Origin: Candidatus Nitrosopumilus sp.
GTDB taxonomy: Archaea > Thermoproteota > Nitrososphaeria > Nitrososphaerales > Nitrosopumilaceae
Reading direction: 5' to 3'
NCBI GenBank assembly: GCA_029864805.1
Contig: JAOTSS010000005.1
Location: 1-51,475 of the forward strand
Length of the DNA stretch: 51,475 nt
Shown here: in pieces, positions 36,500-45,079 of the stretch
How positions within the stretch are numbered: the stretch's first letter is position 1
Layout: each line of letters opens with the position of its first letter
Notes under the pieces: generated by a model
What the model saw: the letters and a program-made list of their open reading frames with translations, nothing else
Database searches by the model: none
What the model was told of the DNA's origin: nothing
Program-made: the position numbers and the translations under genes

Positions 36500-36808
36500 T
36501 TGTTACTAGACCTTCCAATTCTTGAGAAAGGCAATTTTTATTTTATCAAAGATGGTAATACTCATTATATTTTAGAAGATAAAACAAAACGTGGCTTAAC
36601 ATTAAAGGAGACATCCATTGATGAAAAATTCAATGTCAAAGCAGACAAGGGCATGATTCATGACATGGATGGTGTTGGGCATTGGGTAGTGATTAGGTGG
36701 TATTTTACAAAAGATTCACACGATCTATCCAAAGTTTTAGAACATGCAGAAGACATGGAAAAAAAATACACCGAACTCAGAGAATTGACATGTCCAGATG
36801 ACAACTGA
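36500..36808 (+). CDS. Conserved hypothetical protein next to rhodanese
   Basis: The 102-residue product from TTG 36500 has FYFIKDGNTHYILEDKTKRG, then GVGHWVVIRWYF and a final helix KVLEHAEDMEKKYTELREL. No known motif. It starts two bases after the rhodanese stop, so the two are probably translated from one message and may act together. Confidence 0.65.
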   Translation: MLLDLPILEKGNFYFIKDGNTHYILEDKTKRGLTLKETSIDEKFNVKADKGMIHDMDGVGHWVVIRWYFTKDSHDLSKVLEHAEDMEKKYTELRELTCPDDN

Positions 36809-36811
36809 TAA

Positions 36812-36822
36812 CCTTTTTAAAT
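36812..36822 (+). promoter_or_regulatory. TATA-box candidate for the ferredoxin gene
   Basis: CTTTTTAAATAA has its centre about 27 bases before ATG 36845, the spacing expected for a leaderless archaeal transcript. Confidence 0.5.
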
Positions 36823-36844
36823 AAAATCGAATCATCAAAGTCAG

Positions 36845-37792
36845 ATGTCTTTACTTTTAAAAGATCGAGTTTATTCCATGGAGGCCCCAACTGCGAAGCG
36901 TGGAGTCTATCCTTTACATGGTTACAAGCTTGGATTATACCGCTTACCGATTAAACTAGAAGAACCTGTTGAGCTAAAATCTGTTCATGATGGTCTTAAA
37001 AAAGCATTTGAAATGGACATGTATGCTGATAGAATTTACGCAACATATCGTTGGAAGGAGCAAAACATGGATGATGTTGATGCTAAAGGATATGAAGAAG
37101 TTGAACTTTCAGTTACAGTAGAAATTGTTACAGGCGAAGTGGTTGATATTATTTATCAAATATTTCCAATTGAAAAATTTGGTGATCCAAACTGGGTAAA
37201 AGACTATAGGAAGAAAGCAGACCATTTTGCAAAAATGGTAATTGATACTATTTTGCGTAACACAATTTTGGCAGATAAGATGATCTCTTATTTGGCAAAA
37301 ACTGAAAAGCTTTCTGAGGTTGCGGCAATCCAAAAACTAGAAGAACTAACTCCTTTGGCTAAAATTGTTCTTGGCGCAAAACCAAAACCGGTTGAAGCAA
37401 AAGAAGATGATGCTGAAGAAGATGATGCAGATATTGAAATCCCAGATGGTGCAAAACCAGGACCAATTGATGTTGAATACAAATCCAAGATGAAGCCTTC
37501 TGCTGCATATGAAGCGCCAGAGCATACAATAAAAACTTGGGGCAGAAGGGGTACGAGCAATGGCATCATGGGCGTTTGGGGAGAATTTGTTTCAGTAGAT
37601 TATGATATTTGTATTGCAGATGGTGGCTGTATTGAAGCATGTCCAGTTGGTGTCTATGAGTGGTTTGATGCTCCTGGAAATCCAGCGTCTGACAAGAAAC
37701 CATTGATGTCAAAAGAACCAGATTGTATCTTTTGTCTTGCATGTGAAGGTGTATGTCCACCACAAGCAATCAAGATCTTTGAGCAAAAATAA
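36845..37792 (+). CDS. Long 7Fe/zinc-type ferredoxin with N-terminal extension
   Basis: Of 315 residues, only the last 65 are a ferredoxin (CIADGGCIEACPVGVYEW and CIFCLACEGVCPPQAI), like the Sulfolobus-type 7Fe ferredoxins. The long N-terminal domain (residues 1-185) contains RGVYPLHGYKLGLYRLP and is joined by an acidic Glu/Asp linker (KEDDAEEDDADIEIP). It likely carries electrons for enzymes such as KorAB. The role of the N-domain is unknown. Confidence 0.88.
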   Translation: MSLLLKDRVYSMEAPTAKRGVYPLHGYKLGLYRLPIKLEEPVELKSVHDGLKKAFEMDMYADRIYATYRWKEQNMDDVDAKGYEEVELSVTVEIVTGEVVDIIYQIFPIEKFGDPNWVKDYRKKADHFAKMVIDTILRNTILADKMISYLAKTEKLSEVAAIQKLEELTPLAKIVLGAKPKPVEAKEDDAEEDDADIEIPDGAKPGPIDVEYKSKMKPSAAYEAPEHTIKTWGRRGTSNGIMGVWGEFVSVDYDICIADGGCIEACPVGVYEWFDAPGNPASDKKPLMSKEPDCIFCLACEGVCPPQAIKIFEQK

Positions 37793-37806
37793 TCTGTTAT
37801 TGCAAC

Positions 37807-37814
37807 TATAAATA
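37807..37814 (+). promoter_or_regulatory. TATA-box candidate for the glycosyltransferase gene
   Basis: TATAAATA lies about 33 bases before ATG 37844, giving a predicted transcript with a leader of only a few bases. Confidence 0.45.
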
Positions 37815-37843
37815 GCGATTAGTCATTTTGTGAGACTAGGGAT

Positions 37844-39910
37844 ATGGCAATCAATCCTTTCACCCAGTTTGTTTTTGATCTATTCATCTTATCAGCTATT
37901 GTTATCACTGCATATACATGCAATTTTTACTATTTGGCATTTCTTTCAAGAAAAAGAAAAGATGTTATTACCACTACTGATTGGGGAAATCCGTCCATCA
38001 CAATTCAACTCCCGATATATAACGAAAAGTATGTTGCAAAAAGATTGGTAGATGCAGTTTGTAATTTGGATTATCCAAAAGACAAAATGAGAATAATGGT
38101 GTTAGATGATTCTGATGATGATACGGTTGATTTACTTGAAAACGCAGTTAACGATTACAAACATCAGGGATTTCAAATAGAACATGTTCGACGTGGAACA
38201 AGAAGCGGGTACAAAGCAGGAGCACTAAAACATGCAATGAAAACAACTGATACCGAACTTGTTGCAATTTTTGATGCTGACTTTATTCCTCCAACGTGGT
38301 TTCTTAAACGAGCAATCCCTCACTTTACAAATTCAAAGATTGGTCTTGTTCAATGTCGCTGGGGACATGTAAATGAAAATTATTCTGCAATTACTCAAGC
38401 ACAAGCACTAAGTCTTGATTTTCATTTTCTTATAGAACAAAAAGCAAAAAGTAATTCACATCTGTTTATGAATTTCAATGGTACTGCAGGAATATGGAGA
38501 TGTGATTGTATTGAAGATGCAGGAGGCTGGCATACTGCAACTCTAGTTGAAGATCTTGATCTAAGTTATAGGGCACAAATGAAAGGATGGAAATGTTTAT
38601 TCTTGCCTGACATTGTAGTTGATGCAGAACTTCCTGTACAGATGAATGCTGCAAAAAGACAACAATTCCGTTGGGCAAAAGGCTCTATTCAATGCGCGAT
38701 AAAATTACTTACTGATATTGCACTAAAACGTAAAGTTGCGATTGAAGCAAAGATTCAGGCATTCATTCAACTAACTCGTCATATTGTTTATCCGTTAATG
38801 TTGATACAATTTTTGGCATTGCCAATTTTACTGGCAGGACAAGTTAATCTATACGTAATTAGCTTTCTTCCTGCAATAACTATTGCAACATATCTTGCAA
38901 TGGGACCTGGAGCGTACATCATGATCATGCAAAGTATGTATCAAAAGTCTTGGAAATCTAAAGCCAAGATACTTCCTGCATTATTAATTTACAATGCTGG
39001 AATGTCTGTGAACAATACAGTTGCAGTATTTGATGCAGTAATTGGAAAGAAAAATGAATTTCTTAGAACTCCAAAATATGGTATCCTAAAAACAAAAGAT
39101 GATTGGAAAGACAATGCATACAATTTACCTTTCTCACAAGTTACACTACTTGAGATCTTTTTTGGCGTATATGGGGTAATGGGAATTTTTATTGCAGTTT
39201 TTTCAAACAATCCTATCTTTGTTCCAATAATTGGACTTCAGGCTACAGGATTTTTTTATATTGCATACATGAGTTTATCTCATACTCGATTTAAAAGAAA
39301 TAAATCAAGTAAATCTCGTCCACAAACTAAGAAGGAAAAAATGGCAAATACTGTTTACAAACTTTCTATGATTGGGATTGTAGGAATAATTATTTTTGGT
39401 GGATTTATGGCAATTTATGGTTACAATACTGATATTTATCCTCTGGATAGAATTAGAGGACATCTTGATGGAATTGTAGGTTCATCTGATCCTGAAATAA
39501 TAAAGAGCCACCTGTTGGCAATTCAAGAAGATCTAGAACTTGTAATGGATCATGTGCCTGAAACTATAGATGCTAATGGTGAGATTATTTCTAAAAATCC
39601 CGTTTGGATATTCGCTACAGAATCTACAAACTTGCTTAGAATACAAAATGATGTAAATACGATGGTTGTAAGTATTGGGAAAATTTCAACTGTTCCAAAG
39701 GATAGTTCTGCATATCATACAGGAATGCTAGACATCAACAGTAGAGCACTATCCTTGAAAACCAATATCATGGATGCTACTCCATACATGTACGTAAGTG
39801 TTGCAAACATTATGTTTAGTACAATTTGGATTGCAGCAATTTTGGGAATATTTGCTGCATTAAAGAAAAAGAAACAAAAATTCAAAGAAATGGATGAGGT
39901 TGGAGTTTAA
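37844..39910 (+). CDS. Membrane glycosyltransferase, family 2 (cellulose synthase-like)
   Basis: The 688-residue protein starts with a membrane helix (residues 8-28), then a GT-A domain with the nucleotide-sugar motifs LDDSDDDT and DADFIPP and a Q-x-x-RW-like QFRWAKGSIQ, as in processive synthases. Several membrane helices follow (about 310-370, 430-475). A C-terminal helical domain outside the membrane (about 530-650) is bounded by two helices. It probably makes or exports a polysaccharide or glycolipid. Its end converges with the coiled-coil gene, with a 4-base overlap. Confidence 0.88.
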   Translation: MAINPFTQFVFDLFILSAIVITAYTCNFYYLAFLSRKRKDVITTTDWGNPSITIQLPIYNEKYVAKRLVDAVCNLDYPKDKMRIMVLDDSDDDTVDLLENAVNDYKHQGFQIEHVRRGTRSGYKAGALKHAMKTTDTELVAIFDADFIPPTWFLKRAIPHFTNSKIGLVQCRWGHVNENYSAITQAQALSLDFHFLIEQKAKSNSHLFMNFNGTAGIWRCDCIEDAGGWHTATLVEDLDLSYRAQMKGWKCLFLPDIVVDAELPVQMNAAKRQQFRWAKGSIQCAIKLLTDIALKRKVAIEAKIQAFIQLTRHIVYPLMLIQFLALPILLAGQVNLYVISFLPAITIATYLAMGPGAYIMIMQSMYQKSWKSKAKILPALLIYNAGMSVNNTVAVFDAVIGKKNEFLRTPKYGILKTKDDWKDNAYNLPFSQVTLLEIFFGVYGVMGIFIAVFSNNPIFVPIIGLQATGFFYIAYMSLSHTRFKRNKSSKSRPQTKKEKMANTVYKLSMIGIVGIIIFGGFMAIYGYNTDIYPLDRIRGHLDGIVGSSDPEIIKSHLLAIQEDLELVMDHVPETIDANGEIISKNPVWIFATESTNLLRIQNDVNTMVVSIGKISTVPKDSSAYHTGMLDINSRALSLKTNIMDATPYMYVSVANIMFSTIWIAAILGIFAALKKKKQKFKEMDEVGV

Positions 39911-41433
39911 GAAATATTGAGATCCTTTCTTAGTTCATCTACTGCTCTAATTCCATAAATGTCTCTTACTTGTTGAATTCTAATTGTTTCTTTTAACATG
40001 TCTCTACCTATGGCATTAGTTAAAATTGAATAGACATCGCTGAATCGAATTTCCCACCTGTCAGCACAATCTAAAATTTTGCTTATTGCCCATTGTCTTA
40101 CTTCTTGCGGTAAAGGAATCTTTTCACCCGATTCTATTGAAGTTCTGTCAAATAGATTTACAATGTCTGCGGTTTGTGCTGCCATATTTTCAATATCTCT
40201 TAATTCTCCATACTTTGATTCAGTATTCATTCTGACATTTGATTGATATTCTGAAAGTTTCAGCAACACCATCATCTCTTTTGACGAATCACTTGCTGTC
40301 TTGTTCGTGACATTTCTAATTGATTGCATCTCTTCAAATAATTTATCTGATTTTTTATGAAATTCTGCGGTTGACGCGTCTTGTCTTTTTAGGATATCTG
40401 AAGCTGAGACTATTTTTTGTTCTATACTATTTGTTTTATCAAAGACGTTTTGCTTGAAATTTGAAATATCTTCCTGAACTGATTTAAGTCCTTCACCGAC
40501 AAACGCTGTAGAGTCTGCTCTTTTTGACAACCCTCCAATTTCAGTCTCAATCTTGTCTATTTTACCTCCTAAATCCCTCATTGTTTGCATACTTCGGTTT
40601 TCAGCAGATTTTGCATTTACCGAGATTGTTTCAAATTGTTGTTTGAGCCCATCAATTACTCCCCCCAAGGAATCAATTTTTGATGCTTTTGAAGAAATTG
40701 AATCAATTGTAACTTTGATTGCTTCAAGTTCCGCATTGAGTTCTGTTGTTGAAATTACATCTTTTGTAATTCTTTCAAATTCTTGTTTGAGGTTTTGTAC
40801 AATTTGATTTCCAGTATCTAGTTTTGCCGTTTTAACTGAAATCTCATCAAGATTATTTTTTAGTTTATTTATCTCGGTACCAATTTCTAAAAATGAATCT
40901 GTTTTTCCAGAAACTTTTCTGAGATCATCTCTTACTTCATCAATTCTTTGGGCAATTTTTATTATCATTTGAGAATTATTCTTAATTGAATTCATGCTGT
41001 CTTGCACTTGTTGAGATATTTCTTGAGGCTTTGCCGTTTTTTGAATCTCCGAAATTTTATTTATTTCATCTTGTAGTTTTGCAGTTTGATTGTTGATCTT
41101 GCTTACTATATTAGATTGAGATCTTACTTGATTTAATCCTGCATACAGTTTTTGAGTATCCTCTTCTATAATGTTGATTTGTTTTGATTGTTTTTGAATA
41201 TGTTCTAATGTTGATGTTAATGTATCAATCATGCCTTTCATTGATAGTAACACTTTCTGATTTTCTCCGAAAATTTTTGCCATAATTTTAATCTCTTTTT
41301 GTAATGCCTTATTCGAATCTGAAACTGATGCTACTTTCTTTAGCAATGCTGATGGTGTTGGTTCTTTTGTAACTTTTTTTGCAATTTTTTTTGATTGTGC
41401 AGATGTCTTTTTCCTTATAGTTTTATCTGTCAT
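39907..41433 (-). CDS. Long coiled-coil protein, conserved in Thaumarchaeota
   Basis: The 508-residue protein has a basic Lys-rich N-terminus (KTIRKKTSAQSKKIAKK), then several hundred residues of heptad-like coil (IDTLTSTLEHIQKQSKQI, LGGKIDKIETEIGGLSKR). A compact C-terminal 70-residue domain follows (EVRQWAISKILDCADRWEI, then GIRAVDELRKDL). No Walker or membrane motif is present. The basic tail and coil would fit a DNA-organising, structural or chemoreceptor-like role, but none is established. Confidence 0.7.
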   Translation of the reverse strand: MTDKTIRKKTSAQSKKIAKKVTKEPTPSALLKKVASVSDSNKALQKEIKIMAKIFGENQKVLLSMKGMIDTLTSTLEHIQKQSKQINIIEEDTQKLYAGLNQVRSQSNIVSKINNQTAKLQDEINKISEIQKTAKPQEISQQVQDSMNSIKNNSQMIIKIAQRIDEVRDDLRKVSGKTDSFLEIGTEINKLKNNLDEISVKTAKLDTGNQIVQNLKQEFERITKDVISTTELNAELEAIKVTIDSISSKASKIDSLGGVIDGLKQQFETISVNAKSAENRSMQTMRDLGGKIDKIETEIGGLSKRADSTAFVGEGLKSVQEDISNFKQNVFDKTNSIEQKIVSASDILKRQDASTAEFHKKSDKLFEEMQSIRNVTNKTASDSSKEMMVLLKLSEYQSNVRMNTESKYGELRDIENMAAQTADIVNLFDRTSIESGEKIPLPQEVRQWAISKILDCADRWEIRFSDVYSILTNAIGRDMLKETIRIQQVRDIYGIRAVDELRKDLNIS

Positions 41434-41491
41434 ATACAGTCAATTAAAAAATGATGATAAAAAAGTTGGGTCCGAAACAAAAAATTTAGAG

Positions 41492-41599
41492 TTACTTGTT
41501 TACAACGGTTGGTTCGTGTAATAACTCGTGAAAAGTCTTCTCGGCCAGTCCATTTGCTGTCTCGATAAACCCTCTTGTACAATATTCACATTGAATCAT
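41492..41599 (-). CDS. Candidate 35-aa C2H2-like zinc-finger micro-protein
   Basis: ATG 41599 to TAA 41492 encodes MIQCEYCTRGFIETANGLAE then KTFHELLHEPTVVNK. Cys4 and Cys7, with His24 and His28, form a C-x2-C-x16-H-x3-H set, like a short zinc finger. The start is immediately next to a perfect 25-bp palindrome and about 27 bases from a TTAAT-type TATA element, as for a leaderless gene. Too short to be sure; the coding look and the promoter layout are the support. Confidence 0.5.
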   Translation of the reverse strand: MIQCEYCTRGFIETANGLAEKTFHELLHEPTVVNK

Positions 41600-41624
41600 A
41601 TAGTACGGTATAGTACCGTACTAT
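41600..41624. promoter_or_regulatory. Perfect 25-bp palindrome, operator candidate
   Basis: The arms ATAGTACGGTA and TACCGTACTAT (11 bp each) flank TAG. It begins one base from the minus-strand micro-ORF start, so it covers the expected region between the TATA box and the start site. A repressor bound here would block transcription. In RNA it would form a stable hairpin as well. Confidence 0.65.
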
Positions 41625-41652
41625 TAATTCTAAGGTGATTATAACGTAACCA

Positions 41653-41739
41653 ATGATGCAGTCAGATACCCCAGGTCATTTCTCTACATATTATTCAGAT
41701 GACCTAATCATCACTCTGCAGAATTATTATGCTGAATGA
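41653..41739 (+). CDS. Candidate 28-aa micro-ORF facing away from the zinc-finger micro-ORF
   Basis: ATG 41653 opens MMQSDTPGHFSTYYSDDLI, and the ORF ends at TGA 41739. A TATTAATTC at 41622-41630 is about 27 bases upstream, the spacing for a leaderless start. The sequence looks protein-like but is short, and no family is recognised. Confidence 0.3.
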   Translation: MMQSDTPGHFSTYYSDDLIITLQNYYAE

Positions 41740-41821
41740 TCATAAAGAGGTTAAAGATTGCGATTATTGAGCCTGTTTTCAATTATTTGTAATTTATTTC
41801 AAAATTTTCAGTTAGAAATTA

Positions 41822-41833
41822 TTTTTAAATAAA
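41822..41833 (+). promoter_or_regulatory. TATA-box candidate for the antiporter gene
   Basis: TTTTTAAATAAA lies about 22 to 28 bases before ATG 41850, a typical archaeal position for a leaderless transcript. Confidence 0.45.
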
Positions 41834-41849
41834 TTTGTTAAATAAAAAC

Positions 41850-43178
41850 ATGCAAAACACTTCACTTCAATTAGACACTCATGAAATTCATAGCTCACTT
41901 AACACAACTGTTACTAGTTTAATTGAACAGATTACTCCTGAACTCCCTCATGCAACATTTGTTACTGATTTGGCATTTATCATGATAATCGGTGCCGTAG
42001 TTACTTTGGCTTTTTTTAAAATTAGACAACCACTGATCATTGGTTACCTTTTTGCTGGAATGCTTATTGGCCCTCTGTCGCCTTTTTGGTCTTGGGTATT
42101 ACCTGAAGGTGCCCCATCGACTGATGTATTGGGAGGTGTTGGAATACTATCTAGTATTTCTGCATTAAATCTTTTTGCTGAAATCGGTGTAATTTTACTT
42201 CTTTTTGTAATTGGGATTGAATTTCCATATGCCAAAATCAAAAGTATCGGTAGAGTGGCAGTGGGGGTCGGAACGTTAGGGTTGTTTTCAACATTAGGTG
42301 TTGTATTTTATACTGCAACTGCATTGGGTATGGGATTTCTAGATGCATTGTTCATTTCAGCAGCATTGTCTATTTCCAGTACTGCAATAATTGTCAAAAT
42401 TTTAGAGGAATTAGGAAGGATCAAAAATGAATCTTCCATTCTTGTTTTAGGAATTTTGATCGTTGAGGACATAATCGCAGTTATTTTGATTTCATCGTTA
42501 CAATCAATTGCACTAGTTGGAACCATATCTATTGAGTCAGTATTGATAATTACGTTGGTCGCATCTGGTCTTATAATTGGAACATTTACAATTGGAACCA
42601 GAATAATTCCACGATTAATTGACAAGGTTGCAGCAGCTGAGCATCGTGAAATTCTATTGCTTAGTGTTTTAGGTGTCTGTTTTGGTTATGCGTTACTTGC
42701 AAACATTGTTGGATTATCTGTTGCAATTGGCGCATTTTTGGCAGGGGTACTAGTGGCTGAATCAAAATCTGCTGAAATTGCAAAATTACTTTCAAGTCCA
42801 ATCAAAGACATGTTTGTAGCAATTTTCTTTATTTCAGTTGGTGCCTTAATGGATATATCTGAACTTGAAAATTATATTTTTATTGCAATTGTCTTGATAG
42901 TCGTTGCTACTGGAATGAAGTTTGGTGGTAACTTGGTTGGAAATTTTGTCTTTCGACAAAGACGTGGTAAAGCAATACGTTCAGCATTTACATTAGCTGC
43001 TCCAAGAGGTGAATTCTCAATTGTAATTGTGAAAATTGGAGTAGATATAGGGGCCGTAAGTGCTTTCTTGTTCCCATTAATAGGCATAATTTCTATAATC
43101 ACTGCATTCATTTCTCCATTTTTAGTAAAGACCGGAGATAAAATAATACCTATGATAGAGGAAAAGAAAGATGTCTGA
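41850..43178 (+). CDS. CPA2-type cation:proton antiporter (KefB/NapA-like)
   Basis: The 442-residue membrane protein has about twelve helices. It contains the CPA2 pattern RQPLIIGYLFAGMLIGP near residue 65, ISSTAIIVKILEELG, and a VEDIIAV stretch with the carboxylates that carry protons in this family. It exchanges Na+ or K+ for H+. There is no C-terminal TrkA domain; the protein stops after the last helix. ATG 41850 is chosen over TTG 41835. It overlaps the next gene by eight bases, so that protein may be a partner. Confidence 0.88.
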   Translation: MQNTSLQLDTHEIHSSLNTTVTSLIEQITPELPHATFVTDLAFIMIIGAVVTLAFFKIRQPLIIGYLFAGMLIGPLSPFWSWVLPEGAPSTDVLGGVGILSSISALNLFAEIGVILLLFVIGIEFPYAKIKSIGRVAVGVGTLGLFSTLGVVFYTATALGMGFLDALFISAALSISSTAIIVKILEELGRIKNESSILVLGILIVEDIIAVILISSLQSIALVGTISIESVLIITLVASGLIIGTFTIGTRIIPRLIDKVAAAEHREILLLSVLGVCFGYALLANIVGLSVAIGAFLAGVLVAESKSAEIAKLLSSPIKDMFVAIFFISVGALMDISELENYIFIAIVLIVVATGMKFGGNLVGNFVFRQRRGKAIRSAFTLAAPRGEFSIVIVKIGVDIGAVSAFLFPLIGIISIITAFISPFLVKTGDKIIPMIEEKKDV

Positions 43179-43602
43179 TGAATTAAAAAAACTAATGGAA
43201 GAAGCACATGAAGGAATCAACACATTTGATTTTGACGGTAAAAAAACACCGTGTATTATAATTGATGAAAAAAAATTTGATGATATTCTTGCAAAGATTG
43301 CCGGGCAATCTTTCTCTATTGATACTGATCTTAATATCTTACAAGATGGATTAGGTCATGTCTTCGTTGAAGTTGTTTTGACATTCTCTAAAGGAAATAT
43401 TGTTGAGACGTTCATGATAAATGCAAAAACTCATCTTGATTTTTTCGAAACTCTTGCAAACACATCCATGTTTGCATTATCTTCTCCACAATCAAATTAT
43501 GGACAAGATAACGTCTTGATGATTCAGTTACCTCGTCCAGAAAAAGCCCAAGATGCATTAGAAATTATTAATAATGCACTAATTCCAAAAAATCAAAAAT
43601 AA
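43171..43602 (+). CDS. Conserved protein coupled to the antiporter
   Basis: The 143-residue soluble protein contains FDFDGKKTPCIIIDEKKF and a second half with GHVFVEVVLTFSKGNIVETF and FFETLANTSMFALS. It looks like a small alpha/beta protein, but I do not recognise a family. The ATG lies 8 bases inside the antiporter gene. A regulatory or assembly role for the antiporter is inference from coupling only. Confidence 0.65.
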   Translation: MSDELKKLMEEAHEGINTFDFDGKKTPCIIIDEKKFDDILAKIAGQSFSIDTDLNILQDGLGHVFVEVVLTFSKGNIVETFMINAKTHLDFFETLANTSMFALSSPQSNYGQDNVLMIQLPRPEKAQDALEIINNALIPKNQK

Positions 43603-43666
43603 GTGGTGCAGTTACCGTGTTGTGAACTCAGAGTTCAAATACTTGTATGCCTAATGATAATCTCTA

Positions 43667-44331
43667 ATGAGTACACAGATTAAAACCATCAACAAAAGGG
43701 AAACGACATACATGATTATGATAAACGAATCAATCGAATTTACAGACTATTAGAGAAGGAACTTTCACCTAAAAATTATGCTCTGATCAAAAAATATGAT
43801 CAGTATTTTGTTCAGCTATCCCTTGCAAAAGCTTACAGATGTAGGAATCTTAATGCCTTGCTGACACTCTCCAGAATGTTGGATAAGGATTGGATTGATG
43901 TCACCAAGAGTGATGTTGATACCTTGGTGTACAATGTTGTTCAGATATACAGTGATCACAAGGGAAAAGAGACCAACAGCACTGCTGATACAAAGAAATA
44001 CCTCAAAATGTTTCTGAGATGGGTAAGATTTGGCTCAAAGGATTTCAAAGAAGTTGGTGATCTGCCAGAGACAAAGGATGTCAAGATAAGATTGGTATCT
44101 GATAAATTGGTTCGAGAGAATCTCATTGAGAAATCTGACTATGACAGGATACTTTATGCATGTCACAATTCACGTGACAGGGCAATGTTTGCAGTTCAGG
44201 CAGAAGATGAAACGCAGATTCCTGGATGGCTAAGAAAGAATGCTGGCTGGTGGTCTCAAGGTTTGCTCTCTGATGAAGAGTTTGCACAGAGTATTCAATA
44301 TTTGATAGTAAATGGCATGATCAGGATTTAG
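43667..44331 (+). pseudogene. Tyrosine-recombinase N-terminal remnant fused to an IPxW secreted-protein tail
   Basis: ATG 43667 opens MSTQIKTINK; one missing A at 43694-43697 shifts the frame to GNDIHDYDKRINRIYRLLEK. The frame then runs through SAM-like N-terminal integrase text (LTLSRMLDKDWIDVTKSDVD, KKYLKMFLRWVRFGSKD). After DRAMFAV it changes to IPGWLRKNAGWWSQGLLSDE, the thaumarchaeal secreted-protein C-terminal module. The catalytic RKHR-Y half of the recombinase is absent. The gene is therefore a chimera of two unrelated genes and is broken at its start. Confidence 0.6.
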
Positions 44332-44366
44332 AGAATTTTTTAAAATAAAATAAAAAAAATAAAAAA

Positions 44367-44651
44367 TTAGTTTGTTGGGTTCATCAGCGCTGCACGTTCT
44401 TTGAGTTTTTGGTCTATAGGTGCAATTATGTACTCATCAGGTTCGAAATCACAAGGTCCAACATTAATTGCATATCCGTCAAGTGTCTCTACTATGCAGC
44501 CATCATCAGTATTCGCAATTACTTTTACTCGTTCTTCAATATGATCTGGAGATGTATACCACATCAAATATGCAAACAAAGAAACTGCAACTACTGCAAT
44601 TATTCCTCCCACAATTAGGATGGATTTTGTATTACTTTTTGTAGATGACAT
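44367..44651 (-). CDS. Small single-pass membrane protein (family A)
   Basis: The 94-residue product has a membrane helix at residues 10-32 (SILIVGGIIAVVAVSLFAYL). An external part contains DDGCIVETLDGYAINVGPCD, with two cysteines, and EYIIAPIDQKLKERAALMNP. It resembles the minus-strand protein at 47703-48056 (helix, GC, later Cys, alternating hydrophobics, ending in NP), so the two look like paralogues. The function is unknown. Confidence 0.65.
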   Translation of the reverse strand: MSSTKSNTKSILIVGGIIAVVAVSLFAYLMWYTSPDHIEERVKVIANTDDGCIVETLDGYAINVGPCDFEPDEYIIAPIDQKLKERAALMNPTN

Positions 44652-44732
44652 TAAAACAAATTTTTCTGAATTGAATTAAAAGATATTGGAAATTTTTTTG
44701 ACATGGATTTCATGAGCGGGAATTGTATTTCT

Positions 44733-44743
44733 GCATTAAATAC
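44733..44743 (+). promoter_or_regulatory. TATA-box candidate for the 72-aa gene
   Basis: GCATTAAATAC is centred about 26 bases before ATG 44764, the spacing for a leaderless transcript. Confidence 0.4.
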
Positions 44744-44763
44744 TTCATTTAGGCAGTGAGTGT

Positions 44764-44982
44764 ATGACAAACTTTCAAAGAATTAAGGAAGAGTTGGAAA
44801 AAAGTGGTGAACTGATGTTGAAGCTAGGCTCTGGCGAAAAATTGGAACTTCACAAACATAACGTATCCTTTGATGAATCTACACAGGAAATCAAAGTTGA
44901 TGCAGCTTCTGAGACATACTGGATTTCAGCAGATTCTGTTGCATATTACTGGATTCACCGGGAAGGCGTAGAAAAGGAATAA
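44764..44982 (+). CDS. Conserved small soluble protein (72 aa)
   Basis: The sequence starts NFQRIKEELEKSGELMLKLG and continues with SGEKLELHKHNVSFDEST and ETYWISADSVAYYWIHREG. It is beta-rich after an N-terminal helix, with aromatic residues at the end. It has its own TATA-like element. No family is recognised; the size and sequence look like a conserved small regulator or stress protein, which is inference. Confidence 0.6.
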   Translation: MTNFQRIKEELEKSGELMLKLGSGEKLELHKHNVSFDESTQEIKVDAASETYWISADSVAYYWIHREGVEKE

Positions 44983-45079
44983 TCCTTTCTTTTTTTGATT
45001 TGGAAAATAAAATTAGAGATGAGAAATCATAAAGAAAATTAATCTGGCGTTAATTGCTGTAGTATCTTTTATTATTGTT

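Larger units (their letters stand above)
41434..41849. other. Intergenic region with divergent micro-ORFs and a 25-bp palindrome
   Basis: The gap is 416 bases. A 35-aa C2H2-like micro-ORF lies on the minus strand (41492-41599), followed by the perfect palindrome 41600-41624 and a 28-aa micro-ORF on the plus strand (41653-41739). An inverted repeat AGGTCAT/ATGACCT is at 41673-41705. The AT-rich end serves the antiporter promoter. Confidence 0.55.

Noticed and set aside
41673..41705. AGGTCAT / ATGACCT inverted repeat as an operator
   Set aside because: Only 7-bp arms with a 19-bp spacer and no promoter alignment; kept as a note but weaker than the 25-bp palindrome next to it.
43667..44331. A functional integrase gene
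   Set aside because: The catalytic Arg/His/Tyr half is missing, the start is frameshifted, and the C-terminus is from another protein family.
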